Positions 21,670 through 32,260 of a DNA stretch of 64,000 nucleotides are shown here, in pieces. The first letter of the stretch is position 1, and each line of letters begins with the position of its first letter. Source of the DNA: Tretioscincus oriximinensis (Eukaryota; Chordata; Lepidosauria; Squamata; Gymnophthalmidae); assembly GCA_022410635.1 (NCBI GenBank), contig JAJVDF010000279.1, forward strand, positions 656,238-720,237. Direction: 5' to 3'. The notes beneath the pieces were generated by a model, which was not told the DNA's origin, made no database searches, and was given only the letters and a program-made list of their open reading frames with translations. Both the position numbers and the translations under genes were made by a program.

Positions 21670-22189
21670 CTCACCCAGTATTTATATGAGAAGCACTTGA
21701 CTGGTTTGAATGTTTTACAAAACATTTGCGGCATCATTTTGCAGACTGAATCTGGGGCTTTTTATATGTACAACCAATGTTCTGCCCTGGAACTATAACC
21801 TCTTTCTTCCTCGAGTGGATTAGGCCAACAATGATCTGACCCAAGAAGAATATTCTGATGTTACCTCATGTCTGCTGATCCATGGAAGTCCATGCAGCAG
21901 ACTGTGGCTTTCTGCAGGTTTCAACAGACAGAATAATTGATTCAAGATAGATTTGGATGTGGGCAGCCGGGCTGGGTCGATAAAAGTCCATTACATCTTG
22001 AAACATATTCTGAAGTTATCTACTGGAATAGCATAAATGGGTGTGGTTTTTTTTGTTTACTTGAAATTAGGAAAGCATAGGGCTTTTCTAACCTATTTGT
22101 AAGGATCAGAATATCATACTTATTTGTTGTTTGAAAACAAAAGTTCAACAACAATTGTTTCAATAAATGTTTATTAGAACGTTTGAAAA
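21670..22189. other. Unassigned spacer
   Basis: No gene or repeat was recognised here. Confidence 0.35.
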
Positions 22190-22612
22190 AAGTGCAAGGG
22201 ACATCGGACTGAGGAAGAGGGACAGGATCCCTCAGTGGAGACCCCTTCCTTGAAATATGCGTGGGGGATAGTCCTTCACGGGTGGTGGGAGGGGAGCTTC
22301 TTGTAGTGGGCGATTCGATTGTCAGNAAGNNGTGTGATGGGTGTGCTGANCGTATAGTAATTTGCCTGCCAGGTGCTAAGGTTGCAGACATCACTATGCA
22401 TCTATGCTGGGGAGGAGCCAGGTGTTGTGGTACATATTGGTACCAGTGACATTGAGAGAGCCAAGCAGGAGTCCCGGAAGCTAAATTTAGGTTGCTAGGC
22501 AGAAAATTGAAATCCATGCTACTCTACAGTAGCATGTTCCGAAATGTTNCCTGTTTCACGAACAGGACAGCTAGACAGGCACATCACTCTTGGNTGACTC
22601 ACTATTTGACAG
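22190..22612 (+). pseudogene. CR1 ORF1 fragment with SGNH/GDSL esterase domain remnant
   Basis: CR1 ORF1 in vertebrates can carry an esterase domain thought to help RNP-membrane or lipid interactions. Here, in shifting frames, ELLVVGDSIV (about 22300) supplies the GDS block with the nucleophile serine. VVVHIGTSD (about 22430-22455) corresponds to the usual GTND block, with Asn changed to Ser. FRLLGRKLKSMLLYSS (about 22490-22540) and FTNRTARQAHH follow in the expected order. Several N bases and frameshifts disrupt it. It joins a CR1 3' end at about 22615, so ORF2 is missing. Confidence 0.7.
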
Positions 22613-22775
22613 GAAATGGTATTCTGAAATGCCATTTGCAGGGAGCCATTGTGTATATTTTGCTTTCCTCTGTTCGGACTGCCCAGGTACATCTGGTGGG
22701 CCTCTGTGTGACACAGAATGCTGGACTAGATGGGCTCTGGTCCCATTCAGAATGGTCTTCTTATGTTCTTGGGAA
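22613..22775 (+). mobile_element. CR1 LINE 3' end, sense
   Basis: GGTATTCTGAAATGCCATTT, then GTGACACAGAATGCTGGACT and CTTCTTATGTTCTTGGG. Directly downstream of the ORF1 remnant in the same orientation, it may be the same insertion with ORF2 deleted. Confidence 0.8.
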
Positions 22776-23114
22776 GCTACGAAGGTTCCTGTAGCAAATT
22801 CCTGCCTGGAAACTTCAGCTATGATTGACCAATCAATTAGGGGCATACTAATCTAGGCTGCTGGTTGCCAATGAGTGGTGGNCCACAAAAGGCGAAAACC
22901 AAGAAAAAAACTAGAGTTTTTTGAGGTGATTTTTAAAAAACATTATTTTGACACACATTTAATTTCACATCCACAAATGGAGCAATTATACGAAAGAGGG
23001 CATAATATAAAGCAGCAGGCTTAAATAAGCAATTCCTCTCTCCTCTCTTGAATCTCTCTCTTTTGGTTTGTCATTTTGCCTGAGTTGTTTGCTTGATCAT
23101 TTCTAAGCTACATG

Positions 23115-23345
23115 ATTTCTGAGCTTCTGGTGGTCAGCAGTTAAGAACTATGTTTCAACAGAGGGTGTTCTAAGCCTATTTGTCNGCTGTGGAAAGGGGT
23201 AAGCACCCTCTACTTGCCTTAGTTTCAGCCAACCCAGCTGTTCAAAAGCAAATGCAAGTAGATAAATGGGTACCNCTNCAAACATGGTGGGGAAGATGGA
23301 AGTGAGAAGGGCAAGGTATAAAAACCGGATTCCTCTTTTTCTTCT
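23115..23345 (+). mobile_element. tRNA-derived SINE (family A), head-damaged
   Basis: Family A body GGTAAGCACCCTCTACTTGC, AACCCAGCTGTTCAAAAGCA, GTAGATAAATGGGTACC, then GAAGGGCAAGGTATAAAAAC and a short CTT tail. The head is diverged and contains an N at 23185. Confidence 0.65.
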
Positions 23346-23699
23346 TCTAAATGACACCTATTAAAAAGCTAGGCTCAGCTCTGGAATCTAAGCCTTTCCA
23401 ATCTGTCCACTATCCATCCTTCACAGCAAAAATTCATTCCACCATCAATATTCAGAAGAACACACTGATAACAATTTTCTGGAAATGATTTCAGCAAGCA
23501 GATGCCTCTGCGACTTCCCTGCCAGGTAATTGAATGAAAAATCTAATTCCCAGAACCATAACAAGTCTGGATTTATTGCTTCACTGTGTAGATCATTGTC
23601 AGCATTGGATGCGTTTTGTGATCCCCGAGGTAACACAAGCAAAAGGAGCTAAGGTCAACTTTCAGCATGCAGACATGTGGGCAGTTTTTAATAAGAGAA

Positions 23700-23795
23700 G
23701 GANGAACAGGAAGAGGAGATGATGAAGGGGGAGAAGGAGGTGGAAAAGGAGGAAGAGAAAAAGGAGGAGGAGGAGAGGAGGAGGAACGAGAAGTT
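23700..23795. repeat. Purine-rich (GAG/GGA) tract
   Basis: An almost uninterrupted A/G stretch on the plus strand built from GGAGGA and GAGAAGG units. Low complexity, with no coding support. Confidence 0.6.
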
Positions 23796-23867
23796 ATTAT
23801 TTATATGCCACTCTGCCCTTATCAAGAATAATCCAGGCTAAAAAAGGTGATTAGCTATAGAAAGCNT

Positions 23868-24250
23868 ACACAAGGATTATATAGAATCATAGAATTGGGA
23901 CCTCTAGGGCCATTGGGTCCAACCCCTTGATCAAGGCAGGATTCACTAAACCATCCCAGACAGATGTTTTCCAGCCTCTGTTTGAAGACTTCCAGCGAAG
24001 GAGAACTCAACACCCCCTGTGGCAACTCATTCCACTGCTTTATCACCCTTACTGTCAGAAAGTATATTCTGATGTCTAATCTAAATCTACTTCCCTGTAG
24101 TTTGATCCCATTGTTTATAGTTTTTCCACGTGCCAATGAGAACAAAGATCCTTCTGCTCTGTGGCAGCCCTTCAGATATCTGTATACAAGCTATCAGTTC
24201 TCCTTTCAATCTTCTCTTTTGCACACTAAACATCGCTACATGCCACCATT
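23868..24250 (-). mobile_element. CR1 LINE 3' end, antisense (ATTC-tail type)
   Basis: Begins ATAGAATCATAGAATTGGGA, the classical CR1 terminus. It then carries the complement of codons for RLDIRIYFL, QWNELPQGV and SLEVFKQRLEN, the conserved CR1 ORF2 C-terminus. It continues upstream to about 24250 with decayed reverse transcriptase 3' codons. Confidence 0.8.
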
Positions 24251-24254
24251 CAAC

Positions 24255-24400
24255 AGGCTCTGGTCACACATCTACATTTAANTTTTCTTCAGTCCTGAAG
24301 AATGAGATTAATTTATTTATTTCTGTTTTAGTCTAGAAAAAAACTAATCAAGCTCACTCTTCAGGACTGAAGGAGATTTATATGTATGACTATGGTCCAA
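24255..24400. mobile_element. Palindromic MITE (family H), copy 3
   Basis: CTTCAGTCCTGAAGAATGAG on the left is mirrored by CTCACTCTTCAGGACTGAAG on the right (about 24288 and 24352). The outer CTGGTCACACATCTACATTT is mirrored by TATATGTATGACTATGG. It matches family H at 9183, 20559 and 59154. Confidence 0.65.
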
Positions 24401-24509
24401 GATGTGTTTGAGTTATATTTTTCCCTTCTATATGTAAGACTGCATCCAGACATTGTTCATTTATTCCACTATGCTTAGATATTCTGGAAAAAAGCTGTGA
24501 CTGGATTGC

Positions 24510-24805
24510 AGGCATGGATAGCTCAGTCGATAAGGAATCCGTCTCTCATCTGGGAGGTGGGGTTTTGAAGCTCTGTGTTGGATGTGGGGAGGGTTGAGCA
24601 CCTTCCACTAGCCTGTAGCTCTAGCCAACCCAGCTATTCGAAAGCATAAATTGCAAGAAATAGACTGTAAGTAGATACATGGGGAAGATAGATCTTCTTC
24701 TTCTTCTTCTTCTTCTTCTTCTCCTTCTCCTTCTCCTTCTCCTTCTCCTTCTCCTTCTTCTCCTTCTCCTCCTCCTCCTCCTCCTTTTTCTCCTTCATCT
24801 TCTCT
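24510..24805 (+). mobile_element. tRNA-derived SINE (family A), deleted body, long CTT/CTC tail
   Basis: Head GGCATGGATAGCTCAGTCGA and the B box region GGGGTTTTGAAGCTCTGTGT are clear. The body runs to GTAGATACATGGGGAAGATAGA, then passes straight into the TTC/TTCTCC microsatellite (24693-24800), so the usual GCTTTGAGTCCC block is deleted. The poly-Glu/Lys frame on the minus strand is the microsatellite. Confidence 0.8.
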
Positions 24806-25369
24806 TCTTTTATTCTAGGGTTCCCACATGAATCTAGGAAAATGTTTTGCCCCTTCAATGGCTAAAGAAAGCAGTTTTCACCAGATATAACTTCTAATGG
24901 ATGTAGCAATTGGGGGGGGAAAGTCATTTTTTCACACCCATTAAAGGTATAAAGCTCCACCCTGAATTTCACATGGGAACCCTACTTTATTCACAAACTG
25001 CGTGCTTTATTCCAGAATATTAAATTATAGCAGAATAAGTAACGTTGGATGTAGGTTTAGGTGCTATTAAGACAGGTGAAGAACAAGGCAGCTGAAAGAT
25101 GCGTATTTTTCTCATTTTATTGTCTTCTGCTTCATTTAGCCTCTTTGACATCCCATTTTGAAATCCTCCTTAAAAAGCAGTGCAAGGTGAGCATTAATCT
25201 CACTTTCAAGTTCTAGTAACCAAAGAACAGGTTTATAGCTTTATTCTGTAAGAAGCAAACACCTTTGAGTGGCTCTCATAAATCTTCAAATCCCATCAGT
25301 TTTTTCTCAAACGTCTAAGCAGGAAATGTTCAAAGTTCCTTAGTTTCTTGCTCTTCTTTCCCGGCAGGA
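24806..25369. other. Unassigned spacer
   Basis: Nothing recognised. A GCTTTATTCCAGAATATTAA-type stretch at 25010-25030 resembles DNA at 54300, but not enough to define a family. Confidence 0.35.
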
Positions 25370-25605
25370 AATTTCACTCTGGGAGCCCCAAAACCTCAGG
25401 TATATGGAGCTTTCCTTGCGTAGAAAGGACACGTGGGGATTTTATGATATCACTTCTGACGGCAGGACCGAAAGTGATGTCACTATTTTCAGAAGCAATG
25501 ACCAGAAGTGACATCACAGTGATTTGGTTCCCTTCCCTGGAACACACCCTGTACATTGCTGTACAAGAATTCATGCTTTGCATGGCTCCCAGAACTGCGG
25601 AGGTG
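25370..25605. repeat. Unclassified repeat U3, copy 2
   Basis: Contains repeated GAAGTGA(C/T)(A/G)TCAC elements at 25470-25525 and the terminal CATTGCTGTACAAGAATTCATGC shared with 10370-10605. The ETS-like cores are degraded relative to copy 1. Confidence 0.5.
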
Positions 25606-26234
25606 GCCAACACCGAAAGTGCCACACGTGATGTGACCAAATAAGACATTTTCCCCCAATATGCTAAACATTCCCAGGTTACTGCAGCGCTGAACTGATG
25701 TTATGCACTCTAAACAGCCTACCAAAGCTCCATCTAATCTTACTTTTGCACACCTGAAAGCATAATTCTCTATTCCATTTTCTTCAACGATGGGTACAAC
25801 TGACACAGCAACATTTTCAGAGGAATGAAATTATCATCTTTCGTTCAGCTGACGTGTCACAGAGCTCCAGCGAAAACAAAATGTGTGTGTGTGTTTTAAA
25901 ATAGAAAATGGAACATCTTTTTCTAAAGCTTTCCCCCCACACACCTGAAAAATACATGGCAGAAATGTTCATCAAGAGCAAGGGTAGCAGAAGTCTTCAA
26001 GCCTGGAGTTCCACTTCAGAGTTTCTTTGAGAGAGAGAAAAAAGTACTCCAAGGCCTTGGTCACAGCTAGGTTTTAATCCATTCTCAGTTCACTTTTGGA
26101 ATGCAAGAGCATGTCAGCAAAGTGACGGGTAATTTTCTTTCTGCACTATTACCGAGACTGCAACCAAGATTTTCATGTTTTTATCTCAATGGCAAAAGGG
26201 AAGGGATGCAACCCACAGTTTTCCACCACCACCG
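25606..26234. other. Unassigned spacer
   Basis: Nothing recognised. Confidence 0.4.
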
Positions 26235-26468
26235 AATTTATTTATTTGCAGTTCTATGTATGCCCTATACCCGAAGGTCTCAGAGTAGTTAACAATATAA
26301 AAAAAAACCAAATTAACAGATTAAAACAGCAATAACTAAAACTAGGAAAGGAAGAGCCATTTTTTCCACCCCAAGATTGACACACCGCAAGGGGGAGATT
26401 TTTCCATAGTCTGGAGGCTTCCACAAAGGATACCCTGCCCCAGGTTCGTGCCCTCTTTGCCACTGAGA
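26235..26468 (-). mobile_element. L2-type LINE 3' end, antisense
   Basis: (TTTA)n at 26236-26248, then CTATACCCGAAGGTCTCAGA (complement of the L2 tail), then decayed 3' untranslated and C-terminal codons. It abuts a CR1 fragment at 26470. Confidence 0.6.
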
Positions 26469-26469
26469 T

Positions 26470-27490
26470 AGTACAGTGGGGAGATCCTTTATGATAGGAG
26501 GATCCAACTGGAAGAATGTTTCAAGTGGGGTACTACAAGGGTCTGTCTTGGGTCCAGTGCTATTTAACGTATTTATAAATGACCTAGGTGAGGGAACTGA
26601 AGGAAAACTTATCAAATTTGCTCATAACACAAAATTAGGTGGTGTTACTAATACTAAACAACATAGAGAAAGGATTCAAAAGATCTAGAGAAGCTGGAAC
26701 ATTTGGCTTAAACCAACAGAATGGTATTTAACAGAGAGAAATGCAAAATCCTACATCTGGGCAAAAAAAATGAAAACAGNACGTATAGAATGCGAGGAAT
26801 ATGTCTGAGCAGCAGCACAGGTGAGAAGGACCTGGGTGTTTTGGTAGAGCACAGACCAAACAGGAGTCAACTGTGTGAAGCAGCTGCAAAAAAGGCAAAC
26901 ACAATCCTGAGGTATATTAAGAGGAGCATAGAATCTCGATCATGTGAAGTAATTATTCCTCTCTAGAGTACTGTGGTATGAACACACGGAATATTGTGTT
27001 CAGTTTTGGGAGCCTCAATTTAAAAAGCACATTGATATACTAGAGCAGGTTCAAAAGAGAGTTACAAGGATGGTGAGTGGTCTGGAAACCATGTTCTATG
27101 AAGAACGGTTAAAGGATCTGGAGATGTTTAGTCTGCAAAAGAAAAGACTGAGAGGAGACTTGATAACTGTCTCAAATATCTGAAGGGCTGTCACAAAGCA
27201 GAGGGATCAACACTGTTCTCATTAGCACATGGAGGAACTAGTATCAATGGGATGAACCTGCAAAGAAGTAGATTTAGATTAGATATCAGAAAAAATTTCT
27301 AACAGGGTGATAAACCAGTGGAACAATTTGCCACAGGAGGTGGTGAGTTCGCCTTTACCGGAAGCCTTCAAACAGAGGCTGGACAGTCATCTGTCTGGGA
27401 TGGTTTAATGAATCCTGCACTAAGCAGGGGGTTGAACCCGATGACCCTGGAGGTCCCTTCCGACTCTATGATTCTATGATCCTATGCTTT
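26470..27490 (+). pseudogene. CR1 ORF2 3' half and 3' UTR (ATTC-tail type), decayed
   Basis: Encodes the last third of the CR1 reverse transcriptase. VLQGSVLGPVLFNVFINDL is present, then KFAHNTKLGG in place of the canonical FADDTK, so both catalytic aspartates are lost. CKILHLGKKN, EKDLGVLVEH and AAKKANTILRYIKRSIESRS follow. Stops and frame changes occur near 26685 and 26965. Downstream it reads through C-terminal codons (WNNLPQEV, SLPEAFKQRLDSHLSGM in degraded form) to a terminus CTATGATTCTATGATCCTATG at about 27470-27485. 5'-truncated and inactive. Confidence 0.85.
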
Positions 27491-27714
27491 TGGGCTATTT
27501 CTCTTGATGAGGAATTGAAGCTGAACATCAGCTATTTTCTTGGTGCAGTAGAGGAGAAGACAGCAGTCGCCCCCTCTCATAACCAAGACTGGATCTGCCA
27601 CAGGCACACAGGCAGCACACTAGTGCATTAAGTGAAATACTATTTGCATAACATTACAGTCAATATGCAGAAAACAGAGCTCAGTGGTTGTTGTGCTGAA
27701 GTTGTTGTGCTGAA

Positions 27715-27878
27715 GACCATTTGCAGGGAGTCATGAACAGGTGCATATTTTGCTTTCCTCTGTTCGGACTGCCCAGGTGCATCTGGTGGGCCTCTGTGTG
27801 ACACAGAATGCTGGATTTGATGGGCTGTGGCCTGATCCAGTATGGCTCTTCTTATGTTCTTATGTTGTTCTTAAGTTG
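27715..27878 (+). mobile_element. CR1 LINE 3' end, sense
   Basis: CCATTTGCAGGGAGTCATGA through ACACAGAATGCTGGATTTGA to GGCTCTTCTTATGTTCTTATG. The terminal octamer unit is TTCTTATG, marking the subfamily at 42968 and 60698. Confidence 0.85.
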
Positions 27879-28017
27879 CCGCGGGTAAATGGTCGTTATT
27901 CATTGATGTTGCAAACTAAGCATACCCAGTTTTATTTTCATCTCCTAAACAGATGAGGGCATCATCAAACACCAGGAGTGCTGACTATTTTTAGCATGGA
28001 ACACTACTTGAAATCAT

Positions 28018-28060
28018 TACACACACACACACACGCACACACACACACACACACACAGAG
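28018..28060. repeat. (CA)n microsatellite
   Basis: About 20 CA units with one CG interruption. Confidence 0.95.
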
Positions 28061-28559
28061 TATTATACAAGGCAACCATTGTTTCTACTGTTGCTAAGCA
28101 AATTAAAAGGACAAGGTAATTAACACCATGGCTGGAGGTCAAATGTTCAGAGCTGAAAAGGGGAAGATGGGAGTCTTTCTGGGAAGCTGCTATATCGGGT
28201 AGTACTACTGTACCCAGGAACTTTTGCAAATACCATCCCTCATACATTTCCACAAATATATGACCGCATCACCCTGGCCAGCTATATTTGCAGTGGTGTC
28301 GGGCTACACTGTACAGAGAGTAGGTATTTTTATTATTTAAAAAGAGACACATGAGGATTAGCTCTTGGTATTTGGCTTTATCAAAATACTGGGACCTATC
28401 TATTTTGGAGAATTGAGCTGCATTTATGTCCTCCACCCTCCTACTCCAGCCCCCTCTTTTGCCAAACATGGCTTGCGATACAGAAAAAGTAGCGCTATTC
28501 AGTTCATCTCTAGGAAAGTTATGTCTGTGCTTTTTATTATTATTTTTCTTGCCAGTTAT
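28061..28559. other. Unassigned spacer
   Basis: Nothing recognised. Confidence 0.4.
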
Positions 28560-29110
28560 GGGACCTTTCATTTCTCCCTGTTAAATATCATTCTCTCAGT
28601 TGCATCCCATTACTCAAGCTTGTCTACATCTTTTTGAATCTTCTGTCCTCTCTGGCGTTAGCAGCTCATCCTAGCTTTGTGTCACAAGCAAATACAATCC
28701 TCTCAGCTCCCTCTTCCAGATCACCTGTAAAAATGTTGACTAGTACCTGGGTCAGAAGAGAGTTTTGTGGCAACCCTATTCTTCCAGTTGGGCATGTAGT
28801 CATTCATGATCGGTCTTTGAGGATGGTTACTTAACCAATGATGAATTCCAAATATGATCCCATATTTGATCATTTTTCATTAAGGATGGCATGAGATATT
28901 TTGCCAAATGCATTTGTCAAATGTATTATGTCTACAGCATTTCTCTGATCAGTGATTCTATCATAAAAGGAAATTAGATCAGTCTGGCATGACTTGTTTA
29001 TTGTCTATTGTGAGTTTATTGCGTATTGGCTCTGGTTTTGCAAGATAAGGAAACTTCTGCTTAAAGGCCTTACTTTCACCTTCCTGATTATACTGAACAT
29101 TCGGAGAGGA
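28560..29110 (-). mobile_element. Old CR1/L3-like LINE fragment, antisense
   Basis: The complement carries decayed mid-ORF2 CR1 sequence. GCATTTCTCTGATCAGTGATTC, then AAAGGAAATTAGATCAGTCTGGCATGACTTG and GCATGAGATATTTTGCCAAATGCATTT, correspond to the reverse transcriptase region also present at 62750-62900 in the younger copy. No open frame survives. Confidence 0.6.
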
Positions 29111-29523
29111 TTCAAATGCAGTTAGTAAAATAAAAGAGAAGATTCCAACTAGAGCCTTGCCTTTTACCCTCTTGTTGTCCTGATCTGCAGGTCAATATAG
29201 ATAGCCACCAATATCTGACAAACAGAATTTATCAAAAAATAAATACTTCACTCTTCACATTAAATGGCAAAAGAAGCACAAAATAAATGGTGATGGAGTG
29301 AATGCCTGAAAAGCATTTCTCTAGGATCCCTTTTTAACCTTATAATGTTCTCATCCAAGGAGATGGATGAAGTGCCTGAACACGCCTCTCTAAATATTCT
29401 GCTTACTCTATTAAGCCTGGGAAGGCACTAACATAGAACGGCATTTTTAAAAAATGGTACTAGCTCCTCCGCAATCAAATTCAGAAACCTGGTCAGTTAA
29501 ATTCTATGGCCTTTCCACATATA
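29111..29523. other. Unassigned spacer
   Basis: Nothing recognised. Confidence 0.35.
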
Positions 29524-30270
29524 CCTTCAGACCACTGGACCAAATAACCTACACCCTACTATAACGTGTCTTCAGAAGACAAGATCAAGTAGACTGGACC
29601 CTGCTATGACTTCAGAAGACTAGTTCAAATAGACTGGATCCAACCATGATTTGGCTTCAGAAGACTAGAACAAATAGACTGGAATCTGCTATGACTGGTC
29701 TTCAGAAGACTACTTCAAGTAGTAGTAGTAGTAGTAGTAGTAGTAGAAGAAGAAGGAAGAAGAAGAAGAAGAAGAAAGAAGAAGAAGAAGAAGAAGAAGA
29801 AGAAGAAGAAGAAGAAGAAAGAAGAAGAAGAAGAAGAAGAAGAAGAAGAAGAAGAAGAAGAANGAAGAAGAAGAAGAAGAAGAAGAAGAAGAAGAAGAAG
29901 AAGAAGAAGAAGAAGAAGAAGAAGAAGAAGAAGAAGAAGAAGAAGAAGAAGAAGAAGATGATTCAAAGTGGCTTACAAGGATATTTTTGCCCGAAGGCTC
30001 ACATTCTATCTTCCCCACCTGGCTGTGGTGGTTCCCATGCATCTACTTGCAGTCAGTTGCAATTTCTTGCAATTCTTGCTTTAGAACAGCTGGGTTGACT
30101 AGAGCTGCAGGCTAGCGGAAGAGCTCACTCCTCCACATGTCCGTAACAGGGCTTTGAAACACGATCTCCCAGATGAGGGACTGTTTCCTTAGCAACTGAG
30201 CTAACCGTTCACGAACTCTGCTATGACTGACTTCAGAAAGTCACGCAGACTGGATTCTGCTGTTCAGATG
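29524..30270. repeat. 40-46 bp minisatellite, split by a SINE
   Basis: Units starting CTTCAGA(A)GAC occur near 29524, 29570, 29610, 29655 and 29700. They share CTAG-TCAAATAGACTGGA-CCTGCTATGACT. After the SINE (29720-30215) the array resumes with CTCTGCTATGACTGACTTCA and a further unit at about 30232-30268. So the SINE inserted into a pre-existing tandem array. Confidence 0.7.
29720..30215 (-). mobile_element. tRNA-derived SINE (family A) with very long GAA tail
   Basis: The right part (29960-30215) is the family A body and head in antisense, ending GCAACTGAGCTAACCGTTCA. The left part is a GAA/GAAA microsatellite of about 220 bases (29745-29958), preceded by a short TAG run. The body lacks the usual CTTATACCCCGCTTTTCTCA block, which the repeat appears to have replaced. 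The 150-residue lysine/glutamate/arginine frame is a translation of this repeat. Confidence 0.85.
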
Positions 30271-31437
30271 TTCCTGGTGCAGAAGAAGACTACCCAATTG
30301 GAACATTCTGTTCCATTCCGGCCCCCATGCTAGCTTCAGAGCAGACCACGCATGCTTTGAAGGTGAGGTGGAAGTTAGCCAGATGCAGAAAATATCACAA
30401 TAGGNGAAATAAAAGATCCATGTGGGCAACCGTATTTTCAGACCCAGAGGGCAGAGTAAATATGTCTGCGCACAACTTCCTGCAAATGAGGAGAGGAAAG
30501 CCCTGCACCATCTGTTCAAATGCTCTCCACTTAAGCCTGCCTTCTCAGCTGATGTATCAAAAGGGAAAAGTTGTCTTAAGAAAGCATTATTTTCTGCCTT
30601 TCCTACAGTTATATTTTATTTCGCTTGTTTCATGGCACACTACTGGACGTGAGAACATTTTTGCTTTCTTTTGAAGTGAAAGAAATGAAGCTAACAAGAC
30701 TTTTACCCACACACACACACACACCCTTTTTTTAAGGAAAAGAAAGAAACGAGAGGCTATTTTGTGATTTATGGTTACCTCATATCTTTGTACAGCACAG
30801 ACCTACTCAATATACCCGGTGGAGATACTCCTACTCAAAGGCCTTGACTTGTCTTAATTGCCACAAGGTTGTGCATTCAGCATTTTTGAAGCAAATGAGC
30901 ATATCCAGACCACCTCTTCTCCCTCCCTCCTATCTGGTCAAATTCCAATCAATTAATCTTTCAGTTATGCCAAGGGTCAATTTTAAAACTCACACAGACA
31001 CAAACAACCCACTGACCATATGCTCAGGCTTCTTGTTATTTCAGGGAACCATTAATATTGATACAATTTTGCGCCTCGCTGAAATCAGTCCCCATACTAA
31101 ACCAGCCCATGGAAATGGGTGCCACATGCTTCCCTGNGCTTGGTTTACTTGTGCAGAGACAGCACTGAAGCAGTTCAAATGTTCCCACAGCTGCCTCAGT
31201 CTAGGCAGCTATTTGGGGCCTTTAGGCTGTACTGGAACAAAAAAGAGGGTTTGAGATTACAATTTACCATTTTACAGGAAAATGCGGAAAACATCCCAAG
31301 GATAGCCTTTCTGGGACCCCTGAAGACTCCCTGGTCGCACACTTCTTTTTGAACCTTTTTCTGCCCTGAAGAATGCTGGATTTCTCCCAGCATTTCCTTC
31401 ATTACAGCCCTGAATCCTGTGCTGTGGGAACTTTCCT
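30240..31437. other. Unassigned spacer
   Basis: A short CA run lies at 30705-30724. Otherwise no gene or repeat was recognised. The 136-codon frame at 30844 has an N and no family motif. Confidence 0.4.
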
Positions 31438-31757
31438 TCAAGAAGAAGAAGAAGAAGAAGAACTCGGATCTTATACCCCGCTTTTCTCACCTTTCAAAGG
31501 GACTCAAAGCGGCTTACAAGGATATATTTTGCCCGAAGGCTCACATTCTATCTTCCCCACCAGGCTATGGTGGTTCCCATGTATCTACTTGCAGTCAGTT
31601 GCAATTTCTTGCAATTCATGCTTTCGAATAGCTGGGTTGGNTAGAGCTACAGGCAAGTGGAAGGTGCTCAGCCCTCCCCACGTCCTGCACAGGGCTTCGA
31701 AACCCGATCTCCCAGGCGAGAGACGAATTCCTAAGCGACTGAGCTATCCGTGCGAGA
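31438..31757 (-). mobile_element. tRNA-derived SINE (family A), antisense, part of a mosaic
   Basis: GAA tail at 31438-31460, then the full family A complement to GACTGAGCTATCCGTGC. The sequence beyond the tRNA head (31758-31845) is the same U2 piece that lies beside the SINE at 2571-2877. Confidence 0.85.
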
Positions 31758-31845
31758 AGCCTTCCTGTTTGTACAGATCCTTAACAGGATTACCAGGAAA
31801 CCGGAAGAAGACGCTAGCACAAGGCAATGCAGAATCACATACTGA
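31758..31845. repeat. Fragment of unclassified repeat U2
   Basis: Identical by eye to 2878-2965 (GAGAAGCCTTCCTGTTTGTA through CAGAATCACATACTGA). It stops abruptly at ACTGA, where R4-like sequence begins. Confidence 0.8.
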
Positions 31846-31974
31846 AAATAAAAAGCCTAAGATCAAACAACCTGAAGAACATGAAGGAGCAGAAACCAAA
31901 CAATCAGAAAACTAAAGATCATCTGTTCAAAACGTACTGGTTGAATACCAGGAAAATTGATGAAGCTTTGGAAA
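31846..31974 (+). mobile_element. R4-like LINE fragment
   Basis: AAAATAAAAAGCCTAAGATC through AATTGATGAAGCTTTGGAAA matches 36141-36270 almost base for base, with only a few differences. It is an internal coding segment with no natural element end on either side. Confidence 0.75.
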
Positions 31975-32242
31975 TTACATAAGAACACAAGAACATAAGA
32001 AGAGCCATACTGGATCAGGCCACAGCCCATCGAGTCCAGCATTCTGTGTCACACAGAGGCCCACCAGATGCACCTGGGCAGTCCAAACAGAGGAAAGCAA
32101 AATATGCTGCTCCTGTTCGTGACTCCCTGCAAATGGTATTTCAAGAGTNCTGCCTGTTGCTCCATCCCGGAGGCTACATCCAGACATCCATCCTAGTAGC
32201 CATTTATACCCTTGGTGTCCATAAACCTGTCTAGTCCTGTCA
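31975..32242 (-). mobile_element. CR1 LINE 3' end, antisense
   Basis: Terminal octamers (ACATAAGA) then AAGAGCCATACTGGATCAGG and the standard 3' untranslated complement, truncated after CTGTCTAGTCCTGTC. Confidence 0.85.
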
Positions 32243-32260
32243 ATTTTATCCTGCTTTTTG

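Noticed and set aside
29646..30098. 150-codon lysine/glutamate/arginine-rich frame and its serine/phenylalanine/leucine-rich antisense partners
   Set aside because: Produced by the GAA microsatellite of a SINE tail.
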